This document shows positions 17,019 through 25,643 of a DNA stretch of 48,764 bases, in pieces. Location: positions 1,171,502 to 1,220,265 of the forward strand of contig NZ_LMJL01000008.1 of NCBI RefSeq assembly GCF_001429295.1, in the 5' to 3' direction. The number at the start of each line of letters is the position of its first letter. Position 1 is the stretch's first letter. Source of the stretch: Flavobacterium sp. Root935 (GTDB lineage Bacteria > Bacteroidota > Bacteroidia > Flavobacteriales > Flavobacteriaceae). A program made the position numbers and the translations under genes. The notes beneath the pieces were generated by a model. That model was not told where the DNA came from. It saw only the letters and a program-made list of their open reading frames with translations, and ran no database searches.

Positions 17019-18305
17019 ATGAAAAACAGATTTCTCAAAACACTTTCTCTTGCAATGCTTTTGTCGACAATTGCTTGTCAGGCGCAGGAAAAAATAACCG
17101 TAAAAGGCACGCAATTTTATAAAGGTGATAAACCTTATGCCTACATCGGAACCAATTATTGGTACGGCAGTATGCTTGCTTCTAAAAAAATTGGGGACAG
17201 AAAAAGACTTTTACGCGAACTGGATTTAATGAAGAAAAACGGAATTGATAATCTTCGTGTTTTGGTTGGCGCGGATGGCAGCAAATACGATTTTACGGTT
17301 CGTCCGGCTTTGCAATATGAGCAGGGAAAATATGATGAAGATCTTTTGGACGGTTTAGATTTTTTGATCAATGAAATGAGCAAACGTAATATGTATGCCG
17401 TTTTGTACTTGACAAACAACTGGGAATGGTCGGGCGGAATGTCACAATATTTAGAATGGAATGGCAAAGGAGCAATTCCAGTTCCGAATATTCCGCCAAA
17501 CACTTGGCCTCAATTTATGTCGTATACAGAACAGTTTCACAGCTGCGAACCTTGCATGGAAGCTTTAAATAATCATGTAAAGTTTATTATTGGAAGAACA
17601 AATGCTTATTCTAAAAAGAAATACAACGAAGACAACACCATTATGGCATGGCAGGTTGGAAATGAACCAAGACTTTTTACAGTAGAAAATGAAGCTAAAT
17701 TCACAAAATGGTTAAACAACATTGTGGATTTAATTGATAGTTTAGATAAAAATCACTTGGTTTCTACGGGTTCTGAAGGAAAAAACAGTTCGAACGACAG
17801 CATGGAGATTTTCGAAAGAACGCACCAAAATCCGAACATTGATTATTTGACCATGCACATCTGGCCAAAAAACTGGAATTGGTTTAAAGCCGATAATGCC
17901 GAAGCTACAATGCCAAAAACAATCGAAAACGCTGGAAAATATATTGACGATCATATTAAAGTGGCAAATAATTTAAAAAGACCAATTATTATAGAAGAAT
18001 TTGGTCTTCCGAGGGAAAATGAAAACTTAAATGCTGGAGCTTCGTCGATCTACAGAGATAAATTTTACAGTTATATTTTTGGAAGAGTTCTAGAAAGTCA
18101 TAAAAACGGAGGTCCGTTGCAGGCTGCGAATTTTTGGGGATACGGCGGTGAAGGAAAAGCCGTTAATGAAACGGGAAAATGGAATCCAGGCGAACCACTT
18201 ACAACAGATCCTCCGCAAGAACCACAAGGATTAAATTCTGTTTTTAACGGCGATAAATCGACTTTAGAAATCGTTAAGAAATACAACCTAGAATTGAAGA
18301 ATTAA
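17019..18305 (+). CDS. GH5 endo-beta-1,4-mannanase lipoprotein (subfamily 7-like)
   Basis: The 428-residue product has a lipobox LSTIAC (Cys20) and a GH5 barrel of the mannanase type: FYKGDKPYAYIGTNYWYG (33-50), LTNNWEWSGGMSQYLEW (131-147), and the acid/base E216 in MAWQVGNEPR. The TMHIWPKNWNWF strand (278-289) provides sugar-stacking aromatics, and the nucleophile is probably E327 in IIIEEFG. Cys176 and Cys179 form a CEPC motif in a loop that could be a disulfide. It probably cuts mannan internally. The residues after Cys20 (QAQEKI) are only weakly acidic, so surface exposure is uncertain. A structured RNA-like element lies directly before its start codon, and it is followed after 129 bp by GH97 with a long inverted repeat between. 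Confidence 0.92.
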   Translation: MKNRFLKTLSLAMLLSTIACQAQEKITVKGTQFYKGDKPYAYIGTNYWYGSMLASKKIGDRKRLLRELDLMKKNGIDNLRVLVGADGSKYDFTVRPALQYEQGKYDEDLLDGLDFLINEMSKRNMYAVLYLTNNWEWSGGMSQYLEWNGKGAIPVPNIPPNTWPQFMSYTEQFHSCEPCMEALNNHVKFIIGRTNAYSKKKYNEDNTIMAWQVGNEPRLFTVENEAKFTKWLNNIVDLIDSLDKNHLVSTGSEGKNSSNDSMEIFERTHQNPNIDYLTMHIWPKNWNWFKADNAEATMPKTIENAGKYIDDHIKVANNLKRPIIIEEFGLPRENENLNAGASSIYRDKFYSYIFGRVLESHKNGGPLQAANFWGYGGEGKAVNETGKWNPGEPLTTDPPQEPQGLNSVFNGDKSTLEIVKKYNLELKN

Positions 18306-18322
18306 AAAATTATTCAACCCTA

Positions 18323-18418
18323 TTTTCTGTAGAGACGCACCGCAGTGCGTCTTATGTGCAACGAATATATGGAACGTAAACTGGGCGTAGACCCACTGCG
18401 GTGCTTCTCTACAGAAAA
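18323..18418. repeat. Long imperfect inverted repeat between GH5 and GH97
   Basis: TTTTCTGTAGAG (18323-18334) pairs with CTCTACAGAAAA (18407-18418), and GCACCGCAGTG (18337-18347) pairs with CACTGCGGTGC (18394-18404). The arms span about 25 bp with one mismatch. The left arm alone can also form a tight hairpin (GACGCAC/GTGCGTC, loop CGCA), and TGGG/CCCA form one near the right arm. It is much richer in GC than its surroundings and looks like a dispersed palindromic element that landed in the operon; it could also modulate expression of the distal gene. Confidence 0.7.
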
Positions 18419-18434
18419 AACAAATCAAAAATTG

Positions 18435-20417
18435 ATGAAAAACGCTATAACAATATTGCTGCTTTTATTTTTCGTAAACCTATCTTTTTCGCAGAAGAAA
18501 CAGGATTTTACTGTAAAATCTCCAAACGGAAAAATTGAAGTTAAAATTAATGTTGATGATAAAATCAGCTGGACAATTTTGCATGAAAACGATGTGATTT
18601 TGACTCCATCAGAAATGTCTATGACTTTGGACGAAAATATTGTTTTAGGAAAAAATGCTGTTGTTTTAAATTCAAAAAAGGAAACTGTAAACACTTCTTT
18701 TGAAACACCTTTGTACAAAAAGAAATCAGTTCAAAACAATTACAATCAATTGACTTTAAAGTTCAAAAATGACTTCAGCATTGAGTATCGCGTTTTTGAT
18801 GACGGCGCTGCGTATCGTTTTATAACTAAAAAGAAAAAAGATATTACCGTTAAATCTGAAGAAGTGGTTATAAACTTTGATCAGGATTACAATACTTTAA
18901 TGCCTTATGTCCGCGATTTACGAAATCCGAAAGATCCATTTATTTCATCGTTTGAATCGCATTATGAAAACAAAAAAATCAGCGAGTTCAAAAAAGATAC
19001 TTTAGCTTTTTTACCTTTTTTAATTGATTATAAAAATCATAAAAAAGCCGTTTTTCTAGAAGCAAATCTGGAAGATTACGCGGGACTGTTTGTAACCAAT
19101 AATAAAAACAATTCTGGTTTTGAATCTCGCTTTTCTAAATATCCGTTAAAGGAAACCAACGGCGGATTCAATGACCTCAACAAATTAATTACAGAAAGAG
19201 CAGATTATTTGGTAAAAACCAAAGGAACAAGAAGTTTTCCGTGGAGAGCAATTGTGATTTCTGAAAATGATGCGGATTTAGCCAATAATGATATGGTTCA
19301 GAAATTGGCCGAGCCATCAAAAATAAAAGATGTTTCGTGGATAAAACCCGGAAAAGTAGCGTGGGACTGGTGGAACGACTGGAACATTTATAATGTTGAT
19401 TTTAAAGCTGGAATCAATACACAAACTTATAAATATTATATTGATTTCGCTTCTAAAAATAAAGTGGAATATGTGGTTTTAGACGAAGGCTGGAGTGTAG
19501 AAACCGATATTATGAAACACAATCCGAATGTTGATCTCGAAGCTTTAATCGCCTACGCGAAAGAGAGAAACGTTGGAATTATCTTGTGGGCTTCGTGGAT
19601 GGCTTTGCATGAAAATATTAATGGCGTTTTTGACAATTATGCTAAGCTGGGCGTCAAAGGTTTTAAAGTTGATTTTATAGACCGTGACGATGCTAAAATG
19701 GTTAGTTCCGTTTACGATATTGCTCAAAGAGCAGCCAATCATAAATTAATTATTGATTTTCACGGAATGTACAAACCAACCGGGATTCAGCGAACTTATC
19801 CAAACATTCTAAATTTTGAAGGTGTAAAAGGTTTAGAAAATAATAAATGGACACCAAATGACGATGTTCCGCTTTACGACACAACGATTCCGTTTATCAG
19901 AATGATGGCCGGCCCAATGGATTATACGCCTGGCGCAATGAGAAATGCCACAAAAAGCGAATTCAAACCAAGTCATTCCAACCCAATGAGTCAGGGAACA
20001 AGATGTCATCAATTGGCACTTTACACTATTTTTGAAGCGCCTTTGCAAATGATGGCAGACAGTCCAACAGCTTTTATGAAAGAGCAGGAAAGTACCGATT
20101 TTATTGCTAAAGTTCCAACAACTTTTGATGAAACGGTTTCTTTAAATGGTGAAGTTGGTAAATACATTTCCATTGCCAGAAGAAAAGGCAATACGTGGTA
20201 TTTAGGTTCAATTACAAATTGGGATTCCAGAGATATTACTATCGATTTTTCTTTCCTTGAAAAAGGCAAAAAATTCCAAGCCGAAATTTTCTCTGATGGT
20301 TTAAATGCAGATAAAGCCGCAACGGATTATAAAAGAGAAATCATTACAATTGATTCGGCAACGAAATTAACGTATCGATTAGCAAACGGTGGTGGATTGG
20401 CGATGATTATTCAATAA
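18435..20417 (+). CDS. GH97 retaining-type alpha-galactosidase
   Basis: The ATG at 18435 gives a clean signal peptide (MKNAITILLLLFFVNLSFSQ) and a 660-residue protein of normal family length; an in-frame ATG at 18345 would read through the inverted repeat and is rejected. Domains are the N-terminal GH97 beta-sandwich (about 22-270), the barrel (about 300-580) and a C-terminal beta domain. The motif GFKVDFIDRDDA places an Asp (D413) where retaining GH97 alpha-galactosidases have their nucleophile, unlike inverting SusB-type alpha-glucosidases. FEGVKGLE (461-467) holds the acid/base candidate. Ca-site residues of the family are likely in the barrel. It would remove alpha-galactose from galactomannan pieces in the periplasm, partly duplicating GH27. 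It is the last right-arm gene. Confidence 0.9.
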   Translation: MKNAITILLLLFFVNLSFSQKKQDFTVKSPNGKIEVKINVDDKISWTILHENDVILTPSEMSMTLDENIVLGKNAVVLNSKKETVNTSFETPLYKKKSVQNNYNQLTLKFKNDFSIEYRVFDDGAAYRFITKKKKDITVKSEEVVINFDQDYNTLMPYVRDLRNPKDPFISSFESHYENKKISEFKKDTLAFLPFLIDYKNHKKAVFLEANLEDYAGLFVTNNKNNSGFESRFSKYPLKETNGGFNDLNKLITERADYLVKTKGTRSFPWRAIVISENDADLANNDMVQKLAEPSKIKDVSWIKPGKVAWDWWNDWNIYNVDFKAGINTQTYKYYIDFASKNKVEYVVLDEGWSVETDIMKHNPNVDLEALIAYAKERNVGIILWASWMALHENINGVFDNYAKLGVKGFKVDFIDRDDAKMVSSVYDIAQRAANHKLIIDFHGMYKPTGIQRTYPNILNFEGVKGLENNKWTPNDDVPLYDTTIPFIRMMAGPMDYTPGAMRNATKSEFKPSHSNPMSQGTRCHQLALYTIFEAPLQMMADSPTAFMKEQESTDFIAKVPTTFDETVSLNGEVGKYISIARRKGNTWYLGSITNWDSRDITIDFSFLEKGKKFQAEIFSDGLNADKAATDYKREIITIDSATKLTYRLANGGGLAMIIQ

Positions 20418-20428
20418 AAAAAATATAG

Positions 20429-20461
20429 AAACCTAACAGGTTTTAAAAACCTGTTAGGTTT
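20429..20461. terminator. Bidirectional terminator between GH97 and the reductase
   Basis: AAACCTAACAGGTTTT (20429-20444) and AAAACCTGTTAGGTTT (20446-20461) form a perfect 16-bp palindrome between convergent genes. T-rich ends on both strands come from the arms themselves. I recall this exact motif as a recurrent one in flavobacterial genomes. Confidence 0.8.
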
Positions 20462-20468
20462 GATACAG

Positions 20469-21425
20469 TCAAGATAAAATCTTCTCAATCGCATTTAACT
20501 CATCATTCGAAAACTCCGTATTCTGAAGACAATCAATATTATTACACAATTGCTTTACAGAACTTGCGCCAATTAATACCGATGTAATTCGTTTGTCTTT
20601 TTGCAGCCAAGCCAAAGCCATTTGCGCCAAAGACTGATTTCTATTCTGAGCAATTTCGTTCAGCTGAATTAATTTCTGAATTCTTTCTTGTGTCACCTCA
20701 TCTTCTTTCAAATGTCCGTTTGGGTTATGCGCTCTTGAATTTTCTGGAATTCCTTTTAAATATTTGTCTGTTAAAAGTCCTTGTGCCAAAGGTGAAAACG
20801 CAATACAGCCAACTCCTTTTTCTTCTAAAACATCTAATAAGCCATTTTCTACCCAACGTTCCAGCATTGAATATTTTGCCTGATGAATTAAACATGACGT
20901 GCCTAATTGTTTTAAAACATCAACTGCAACACGAGTTTGTTCTGCCGAATAATTACTGATTCCAACATACAACGCTTTTCCACTTCTCACAGCATGATCT
21001 AATGCCATCATCGTTTCTTCAATTGGCGTTTCAGGGTCTGGACGATGCGAATAAAAAATATCAACATAATCGATACTCATTCGTTTCAAACTCTGATCTA
21101 AACTAGACAACAGATATTTTCTCGAACCCCAATCTCCATAAGGTCCGTTCCACATCGTGTAACCCGCTTTGGTAGAAATTACGATTTCATCACGCAGATT
21201 TCCCTGAAAATTATGCCATAGTATTTTTCCAAAATTCTCTTCAGCAGAACCAGGAACCGGCCCGTAATTATTTGCTAAATCAAAATGAGTTATTCCTTTA
21301 TCAAAAGCCTCAACGGCAATACTTTCAGCGTTTTCAAAATTATCAACCGAACCAAAGTTATGCCATAATCCTAAAGAAATCTCAGGGAGTAACAATCCGC
21401 TTCTTCCACATCTGTTATATTTCAT
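20469..21425 (-). CDS. Aldo/keto reductase, YghZ/GAP-reductase type
   Basis: The 318-residue cytoplasmic protein is a (beta/alpha)8 NADPH-dependent reductase. The catalytic tetrad is visible: D49 and Y54 in HFDLANNYGP, K86 in STKAGYTMWNGPYG, H127 in YSHRPDPETP. The GYTMWNGPYGDWGSRKYL segment and the C-terminal SVLIGASSVKQL phosphate-binding motif are those of the YghZ (L-glyceraldehyde 3-phosphate reductase) group, related to potassium-channel beta subunits. It is convergent with GH97 and reads in the same direction as GH3. Its link to mannan use is only positional; it may reduce sugar-derived aldehydes or serve general detoxification. Confidence 0.9.
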   Translation of the reverse strand: MKYNRCGRSGLLLPEISLGLWHNFGSVDNFENAESIAVEAFDKGITHFDLANNYGPVPGSAEENFGKILWHNFQGNLRDEIVISTKAGYTMWNGPYGDWGSRKYLLSSLDQSLKRMSIDYVDIFYSHRPDPETPIEETMMALDHAVRSGKALYVGISNYSAEQTRVAVDVLKQLGTSCLIHQAKYSMLERWVENGLLDVLEEKGVGCIAFSPLAQGLLTDKYLKGIPENSRAHNPNGHLKEDEVTQERIQKLIQLNEIAQNRNQSLAQMALAWLQKDKRITSVLIGASSVKQLCNNIDCLQNTEFSNDELNAIEKILS

Positions 21426-21534
21426 TATTTTAATTTAATGGTTGGAGTTTTTATAGATTTTAAAAATACAAAAAACTCTCGAAGTTTTGCCACGAAGACA
21501 CTAATACACGAAGATTTTTATCGTAAAATGAAAT

Positions 21535-21583
21535 CGCCACGAATTCACGAATTTTTAAACAATTAATTCGTGAATTCGTGGCG
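21535..21583. repeat. Perfect 19-bp inverted repeat between GH3 and reductase genes
   Basis: CGCCACGAATTCACGAATT (21535-21553) is the exact reverse complement of 21565-21583, with an 11-nt loop. A degenerate relative (GCCACGAAGACACTAATACACGAAG in shorter words: GCCACGAAG then ACACGAAG) lies just left at 21489-21514. It follows the GH3 stop on the minus strand and may terminate that transcript, though the tail is not a clean U-tract. It looks like a member of a dispersed repeat family. Confidence 0.65.
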
Positions 21584-21633
21584 AAAAAAACCTTTGCTTC
21601 TTTGAACCTGTGCAACTTTACACCTCAAAAAAA

Positions 21634-23931
21634 CTATTCTTTTATCTCAAAACCACCCTGCAAACCTTTATCAGAGCTTCCTCCAACCATAATTTTAAAA
21701 GTTCCTGGCTCAACTAAATAATTTCCTTCGTTATCATAAAAACCAAGTTCTTTATCCGTTAAAGTAAAATTTACCGTTTTAGTTTCACCCTTTTTAAGAT
21801 TCACCAATTCAAAACCTTTTAATTCTTTTATTGGGCGAACTATGCTTGCAAATTCATCATGAATATATAATTGCACCACTTCTTTTCCATCATAGTTTCC
21901 TGAATTCGTTACCTCAACACTTACCTCAACTTTTTCTCCTTTTGCAAAAGCAGTTTTATTCAATTTCAAGTTTTTATAATCGAATTTCGTGTAACTCAAT
22001 CCAAAACCGAAAGGAAATTGAGGCGTTTTCTCCACATCCATATAATGCGACCAAAAAACATTTTTATCACTGTCAATTGGTCTTCCTGTACTGTATTTGT
22101 TATAATAAATTGGCACTTGCCCCACATTTCTCGGGAAAGACATTGGCAATTTTCCACTTGGATTATAATCTCCATATAAAACCTGAGCAACTGCATTTCC
22201 AGTCTGAGTTCCCAAATGCCAAGCTTCTACAATTGCTGGAACATTCTCTGCTGCCCACGGAATACTCAATGGACGTCCATTATTTAAAACCAAAACTACA
22301 TTCGGATTCACTTTATAGATTTCCTCTAATAATTCCTGTTGTAAACCTGGAAGATTCAAATCAGTTCTGCTTCTTCCCTCACCGCTTTGGAAACCATATT
22401 CGCCTAAAACCATTACAACAACATCGGCATTTTTTGCTGCAGTTTTAGCTGCTTCAAATCCGCTTTTATCTGTGGTGTTGAAAACTGTTTCTGTCAAGAA
22501 AGTCGCTTTTTGTTTTAATAAATCAACTCCTTTTTCAAAAGTTAGCTGATTGCCTTTATATTGCTGCATTCCTTCTAAAACTGAAACCGCAGTATTATCA
22601 TCAGCCGCAATTCTCCAGCTTCCTAGCGGACTATTTTTATCATTTGCTAAAGCTCCGATCAAAGCGACTTTCTGCCCTGATTTTTTCAGCGGAAGTAAAT
22701 TCTTTTCATTCTTCAACAAAACGATTGATTTTTTCGCCATATCCAAAACGCCGTCGTTGTTGGCTTTACTTCCCACAACTTCTTTTTCGCGTTTTTCATC
22801 ACAATATCTGTACGGATCATCAAATAATCCCAATTCAAATTTCACTCGTAGAATTCTGCGAACGGCATCATCAACCAAAGCTTCTTTCACTTTTCCAGAT
22901 TTTACCAAATCAACCAATTTTGCCACATATAAATACGATTCCATATCCATATCAGAACCAGCGACTACCGCTTTTGCAGTTGCATCTGCTTCGTCTTTTG
23001 CATATCCGTGCGCTATCATTTCACGAATCGAAGCATAATCAGAAATTACAAATCCGTCAAACTTCCATTTTCCTTTTAAAATATCTCTTTGCAGAAAAGC
23101 GTTTCCAGTTGCCGGAACGCCATTTAAAGTATTAAATGAATTCATAAACGTACGAACTCCCGCTTCAACCGTAGCTTCAAAAGGTGGTAAAACCGAGTTG
23201 TACAATTTAGAATTACTAATATCCACAATATTATATTCCAAACCAGCTTCCACATAACCGTAAGCTGCAAAATGTTTCGCACAAGCCGCAATTGTATTTA
23301 CTTTCTGAAGATCTGCAACAGTTTCTCCTTGAAAACCTTTTACTCTAGCATAACCCACTTTACTTCCTAAATAAGGATCTTCCCCCGCACCTTCCATCAC
23401 ACGTCCCCAGCGCGCGTCATTTGCGACATCTACGTTTGGTCCAAAAGTCCAGTTAATCCCAGATGCCGAAGCTTCATCTGCTGCAATTGCTGCTGATTTT
23501 TTTATAGCTTCTAAATCCCAACTCGCAGCTTCTGCCAACGGAATCGGACTTAACGTTTTATAACCATGTATAACGTCAAAACCAATAATCAACGGAATTC
23601 CTAATCTGGTTTCTTCAACTGCAATTTTCTGTACGGCACGAACTTCTTTCACGCCGCGAACCGTCAGCATCGATCCGACCAATCCTTTTCTTAAATGTTC
23701 GTATTTTAATTCGGCCGTTCCGCCTTTTGGTGCTGGTCCTGTTACGTCCCAAAAACCGTTGTATTGGTTCATCTGTCCTACTTTTTCCTCCAACGTCATC
23801 AACGGTAAAAGCAAATCTATGCGCTGCTCAACAGTTTTATTATTTTCCAGATACGGCTTTTTTTGTGCATTCATATTTCCAATCGTAAGAAGGGCAAAAA
23901 CCCCAATAGTTATTATTTTTTTATTTTTCAT
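21634..23931 (-). CDS. GH3 periplasmic beta-glucosidase (BglX-like)
   Basis: The 765-residue product has a signal peptide (about 1-22, ending GNMNAQ) and the three-domain GH3 layout: a TIM-like domain (about 35-380) with GFDVIHGYKT and KHFAAYG (219-225), and nucleophile D298 in GFVISDY; an alpha/beta sandwich domain (about 410-620) with VMVLGEYGFQSGEGRSRTDLNL carrying the acid/base Glu region; and a C-terminal fibronectin-like domain (about 660-760, VEVTNSGNYDGKEVVQLYI). It would release terminal beta-linked glucose from cello- or glucomanno-oligosaccharides. It reads toward the reductase gene and is separated from the esterase gene upstream by a 329-bp repeat cluster, so it may or may not share their transcript. 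Confidence 0.94.
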   Translation of the reverse strand: MKNKKIITIGVFALLTIGNMNAQKKPYLENNKTVEQRIDLLLPLMTLEEKVGQMNQYNGFWDVTGPAPKGGTAELKYEHLRKGLVGSMLTVRGVKEVRAVQKIAVEETRLGIPLIIGFDVIHGYKTLSPIPLAEAASWDLEAIKKSAAIAADEASASGINWTFGPNVDVANDARWGRVMEGAGEDPYLGSKVGYARVKGFQGETVADLQKVNTIAACAKHFAAYGYVEAGLEYNIVDISNSKLYNSVLPPFEATVEAGVRTFMNSFNTLNGVPATGNAFLQRDILKGKWKFDGFVISDYASIREMIAHGYAKDEADATAKAVVAGSDMDMESYLYVAKLVDLVKSGKVKEALVDDAVRRILRVKFELGLFDDPYRYCDEKREKEVVGSKANNDGVLDMAKKSIVLLKNEKNLLPLKKSGQKVALIGALANDKNSPLGSWRIAADDNTAVSVLEGMQQYKGNQLTFEKGVDLLKQKATFLTETVFNTTDKSGFEAAKTAAKNADVVVMVLGEYGFQSGEGRSRTDLNLPGLQQELLEEIYKVNPNVVLVLNNGRPLSIPWAAENVPAIVEAWHLGTQTGNAVAQVLYGDYNPSGKLPMSFPRNVGQVPIYYNKYSTGRPIDSDKNVFWSHYMDVEKTPQFPFGFGLSYTKFDYKNLKLNKTAFAKGEKVEVSVEVTNSGNYDGKEVVQLYIHDEFASIVRPIKELKGFELVNLKKGETKTVNFTLTDKELGFYDNEGNYLVEPGTFKIMVGGSSDKGLQGGFEIKE

Positions 23932-23955
23932 ATGTGTGGTTTAGTTAGTTTTTTT

Positions 23956-23998
23956 TAAGATGCTGAGATTTTAAGGTTCTGAGCTACTAAGTTTTTTG
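23956..23998. repeat. Degenerate short-period repeat
   Basis: AAGATGCTGA, GATTTTAAG, GTTCTGAG and CTACTAAG follow one another as variants of a unit of about 9 nt ending GA or AAG. It adjoins the GC-rich block on its right and looks like part of a dispersed intergenic repeat. Confidence 0.45.
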
Positions 23999-24085
23999 GG
24001 CGTGTCCCTCCGGGCCGGGCTATCCGTTTCAAGTCCTCGCACTTCCTTCGTCAGGCTGTGGGCTTTCCACTGCTATCCCTCACGC
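23998..24085. repeat. GC-rich intergenic repeat block
   Basis: The stretch opens GGGCGTGTCCCTCCGG and closes TGCTATCCCTCACGC; GGCTATCC and TGCTATCC recur within it. Its base composition contrasts sharply with the flanking DNA. It has no open frame of note. I recall similar blocks scattered in flavobacterial genomes; copy number here is one. Confidence 0.5.
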
Positions 24086-24109
24086 AAACATTTTCAAAAG
24101 ACACAATCT

Positions 24110-24210
24110 TGTCATTTCGACTGAAAGGAGAAATCGCACTACAAACTCCACACAGAATATTCCAATCTTTGGCGAATCCCGAGTGTGATCCTTCGTTCCT
24201 CAGGATGACA
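24110..24210. repeat. MITE-like palindrome, degenerate copy A
   Basis: The left end TGTCATTTCGAC and right end TCAGGATGACA are imperfect inverted repeats, with AGGAGAAATCGCACT facing AGTGTGATCCTTCG. The centre carries CCAATCTTTGGCGA. The same ends and centre occur in the elements at 31930-32037 and 32090-32147, so this is a decayed member of one family. Confidence 0.65.
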
Positions 24211-24216
24211 AACATT

Positions 24217-24258
24217 GCTCAAAAAATCTAAAATCTATCCCGAGGCTTCGGGACTAAA
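24217..24258 (-). terminator. Hairpin directly after the SASA esterase stop
   Basis: TCCCGA (24238-24243) pairs with TCGGGA (24248-24253) around GGCT. On both sides stand copies of CTAAAATCTA. On the minus strand it follows the stop codon within 10 nt and is followed by a T-rich stretch, so it may terminate the esterase operon. Confidence 0.5.
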
Positions 24259-24260
24259 AT

Positions 24261-25643
24261 CTAAAATTCCGACGTAAAACAAGAAGCCGGTAAATTCGCT
24301 TTATTAAACAAATCTGACTGTATTGTATTTCCCCACGCAAACCTCACTTTTGCTGGATTTACAACTTTTTTACTTGTCAAAATCACTTCATTATTTTTAA
24401 TCGAAGCTTCGGCTGGATAGAAAACCCCATCTGTTCCGGCTACTTCGAATTGATTTGATTTTTTATCTTTAAAATACAATCCATCATCATAATTGAAAGA
24501 AACTACCACTTTGTTTTTCTCTACTTTAATTTCTCTAAAAAGCGGTCCGTTAACCAAATTGGAATTGACATTATAGGTTTCAGCCAGAGCTAAATTGGCC
24601 AAACGAATTCCAACATCTTTTTTATTTTTTGGATGAATATCAATTGTGTCCGAAATATCGCTGATAACGACCATTCCAGTTTTTGACACTTCTTTCAATA
24701 ATTTTCTTTGAGAATCTCTAACCGTAACATTTGAGAAATTATTACTTCCAGTTTTAAAAGGCGCGATTTGAACATAATAAAAAGGAAAATCATCTTTCCA
24801 TTCTTTTCTCCATGAAGTAATTAAGGCGCCTAAAGTTTTATCATAAACCAAAGAACCCACATTTGATTCTCCCTGATACCAAAGCGTTCCAGCAATTTTA
24901 AATCCGACAATTGGATAAATCATCGCATTATACGCACGTCCAGGTTGTCGCGGCCCGTATTCTTGTTCGTTTAGTTTTTTGGCATTTTCCAGTAAAAGTG
25001 GATCATTATTAACCACGTCTTCTGGCATCCAGATTTCAGCTGGAGTTCCTCCCCAATTTGAAGAAATTAATCCGATTGGGACATTTTTTAACTCTTCGAG
25101 AAGGTGTTTTGCAAAAAAGTAACCTACCGCACTAAAATATTTCATGGTTTCTGGAGTAGATTCTGTCCAGTTTCCAAGCAAATTATTCTGCGGACTTTCT
25201 GCAGTCAATTTCGGAACGGTAAAAAATCGAATATTTGGATTTGTGGCATTTTTCATTTCTTCTTCGCCATCGTCAATTCCCCAGCTTGCTGACATTTCCA
25301 TATTAGATTGTCCAGAACAAAGCCAGACTTCACCAATCAAAATATTTTTTAAAATGACTTCATTGTAGCCTTTTATCGAAATAGAAAAAGGTCCGCCTGC
25401 CTCTGGAGTTTTAATCGTGATTTCCCATTTTGCCTGATTATTGGCAACGGTTTTATATTCCTGATTATTCCAGCCAGAAACTAGTTTTATTTCTTCTTTT
25501 GGATTTGCCCAACCCCAAATTTTCACCTCAGAATTGCGCTGTAAAACCATATTATCACTAAAAATATTCGGGAGCGAAACGTTTGCCATCATAGTACTGG
25601 AAATCAATAGAAAGAAGACAAACTTATAAATATTATTTTTCAT
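24261..25643 (-). CDS. Sialate O-acetylesterase-family (SASA) carbohydrate esterase
   Basis: The 460-residue product has a signal peptide (about 1-20). Its N-terminal beta domain (VSLPNIFSDNMVLQRNSEVKIWGWA, 22-46) is the usual start of 9-O-acetylesterase-like proteins. The SGNH hydrolase domain shows WLCSGQSNMEM with nucleophile S113, ISSNWGGTPAEIW, LWYQGESN (254-261) and D335/H337 in DTIDIHPKN. The C-terminus is a beta domain. Such enzymes remove acetyl groups from many glycans; next to a glucomannan locus, acetylated mannan is the likely substrate rather than sialic acid, for which no other gene is seen. Its start overlaps the end of the CE2-like gene by 11 bp, indicating coupled translation. 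Confidence 0.88.
   Translation of the reverse strand: MKNNIYKFVFFLLISSTMMANVSLPNIFSDNMVLQRNSEVKIWGWANPKEEIKLVSGWNNQEYKTVANNQAKWEITIKTPEAGGPFSISIKGYNEVILKNILIGEVWLCSGQSNMEMSASWGIDDGEEEMKNATNPNIRFFTVPKLTAESPQNNLLGNWTESTPETMKYFSAVGYFFAKHLLEELKNVPIGLISSNWGGTPAEIWMPEDVVNNDPLLLENAKKLNEQEYGPRQPGRAYNAMIYPIVGFKIAGTLWYQGESNVGSLVYDKTLGALITSWRKEWKDDFPFYYVQIAPFKTGSNNFSNVTVRDSQRKLLKEVSKTGMVVISDISDTIDIHPKNKKDVGIRLANLALAETYNVNSNLVNGPLFREIKVEKNKVVVSFNYDDGLYFKDKKSNQFEVAGTDGVFYPAEASIKNNEVILTSKKVVNPAKVRFAWGNTIQSDLFNKANLPASCFTSEF

Noticed and set aside
18345..18434. Upstream in-frame start for GH97 adding 30 residues
   Set aside because: It translates the palindromic repeat and would hide the clean signal peptide that starts at 18435.
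21831..23135. Plus-strand open frames of 160-205 codons across the GH3 gene
   Set aside because: They are antisense shadows of a clear GH3 coding sequence, with no recognisable domain and biased composition.
23998..24085. GC-rich block as a tRNA or rRNA fragment
   Set aside because: No cloverleaf, no CCA end and no rRNA signature; better explained as an intergenic repeat.
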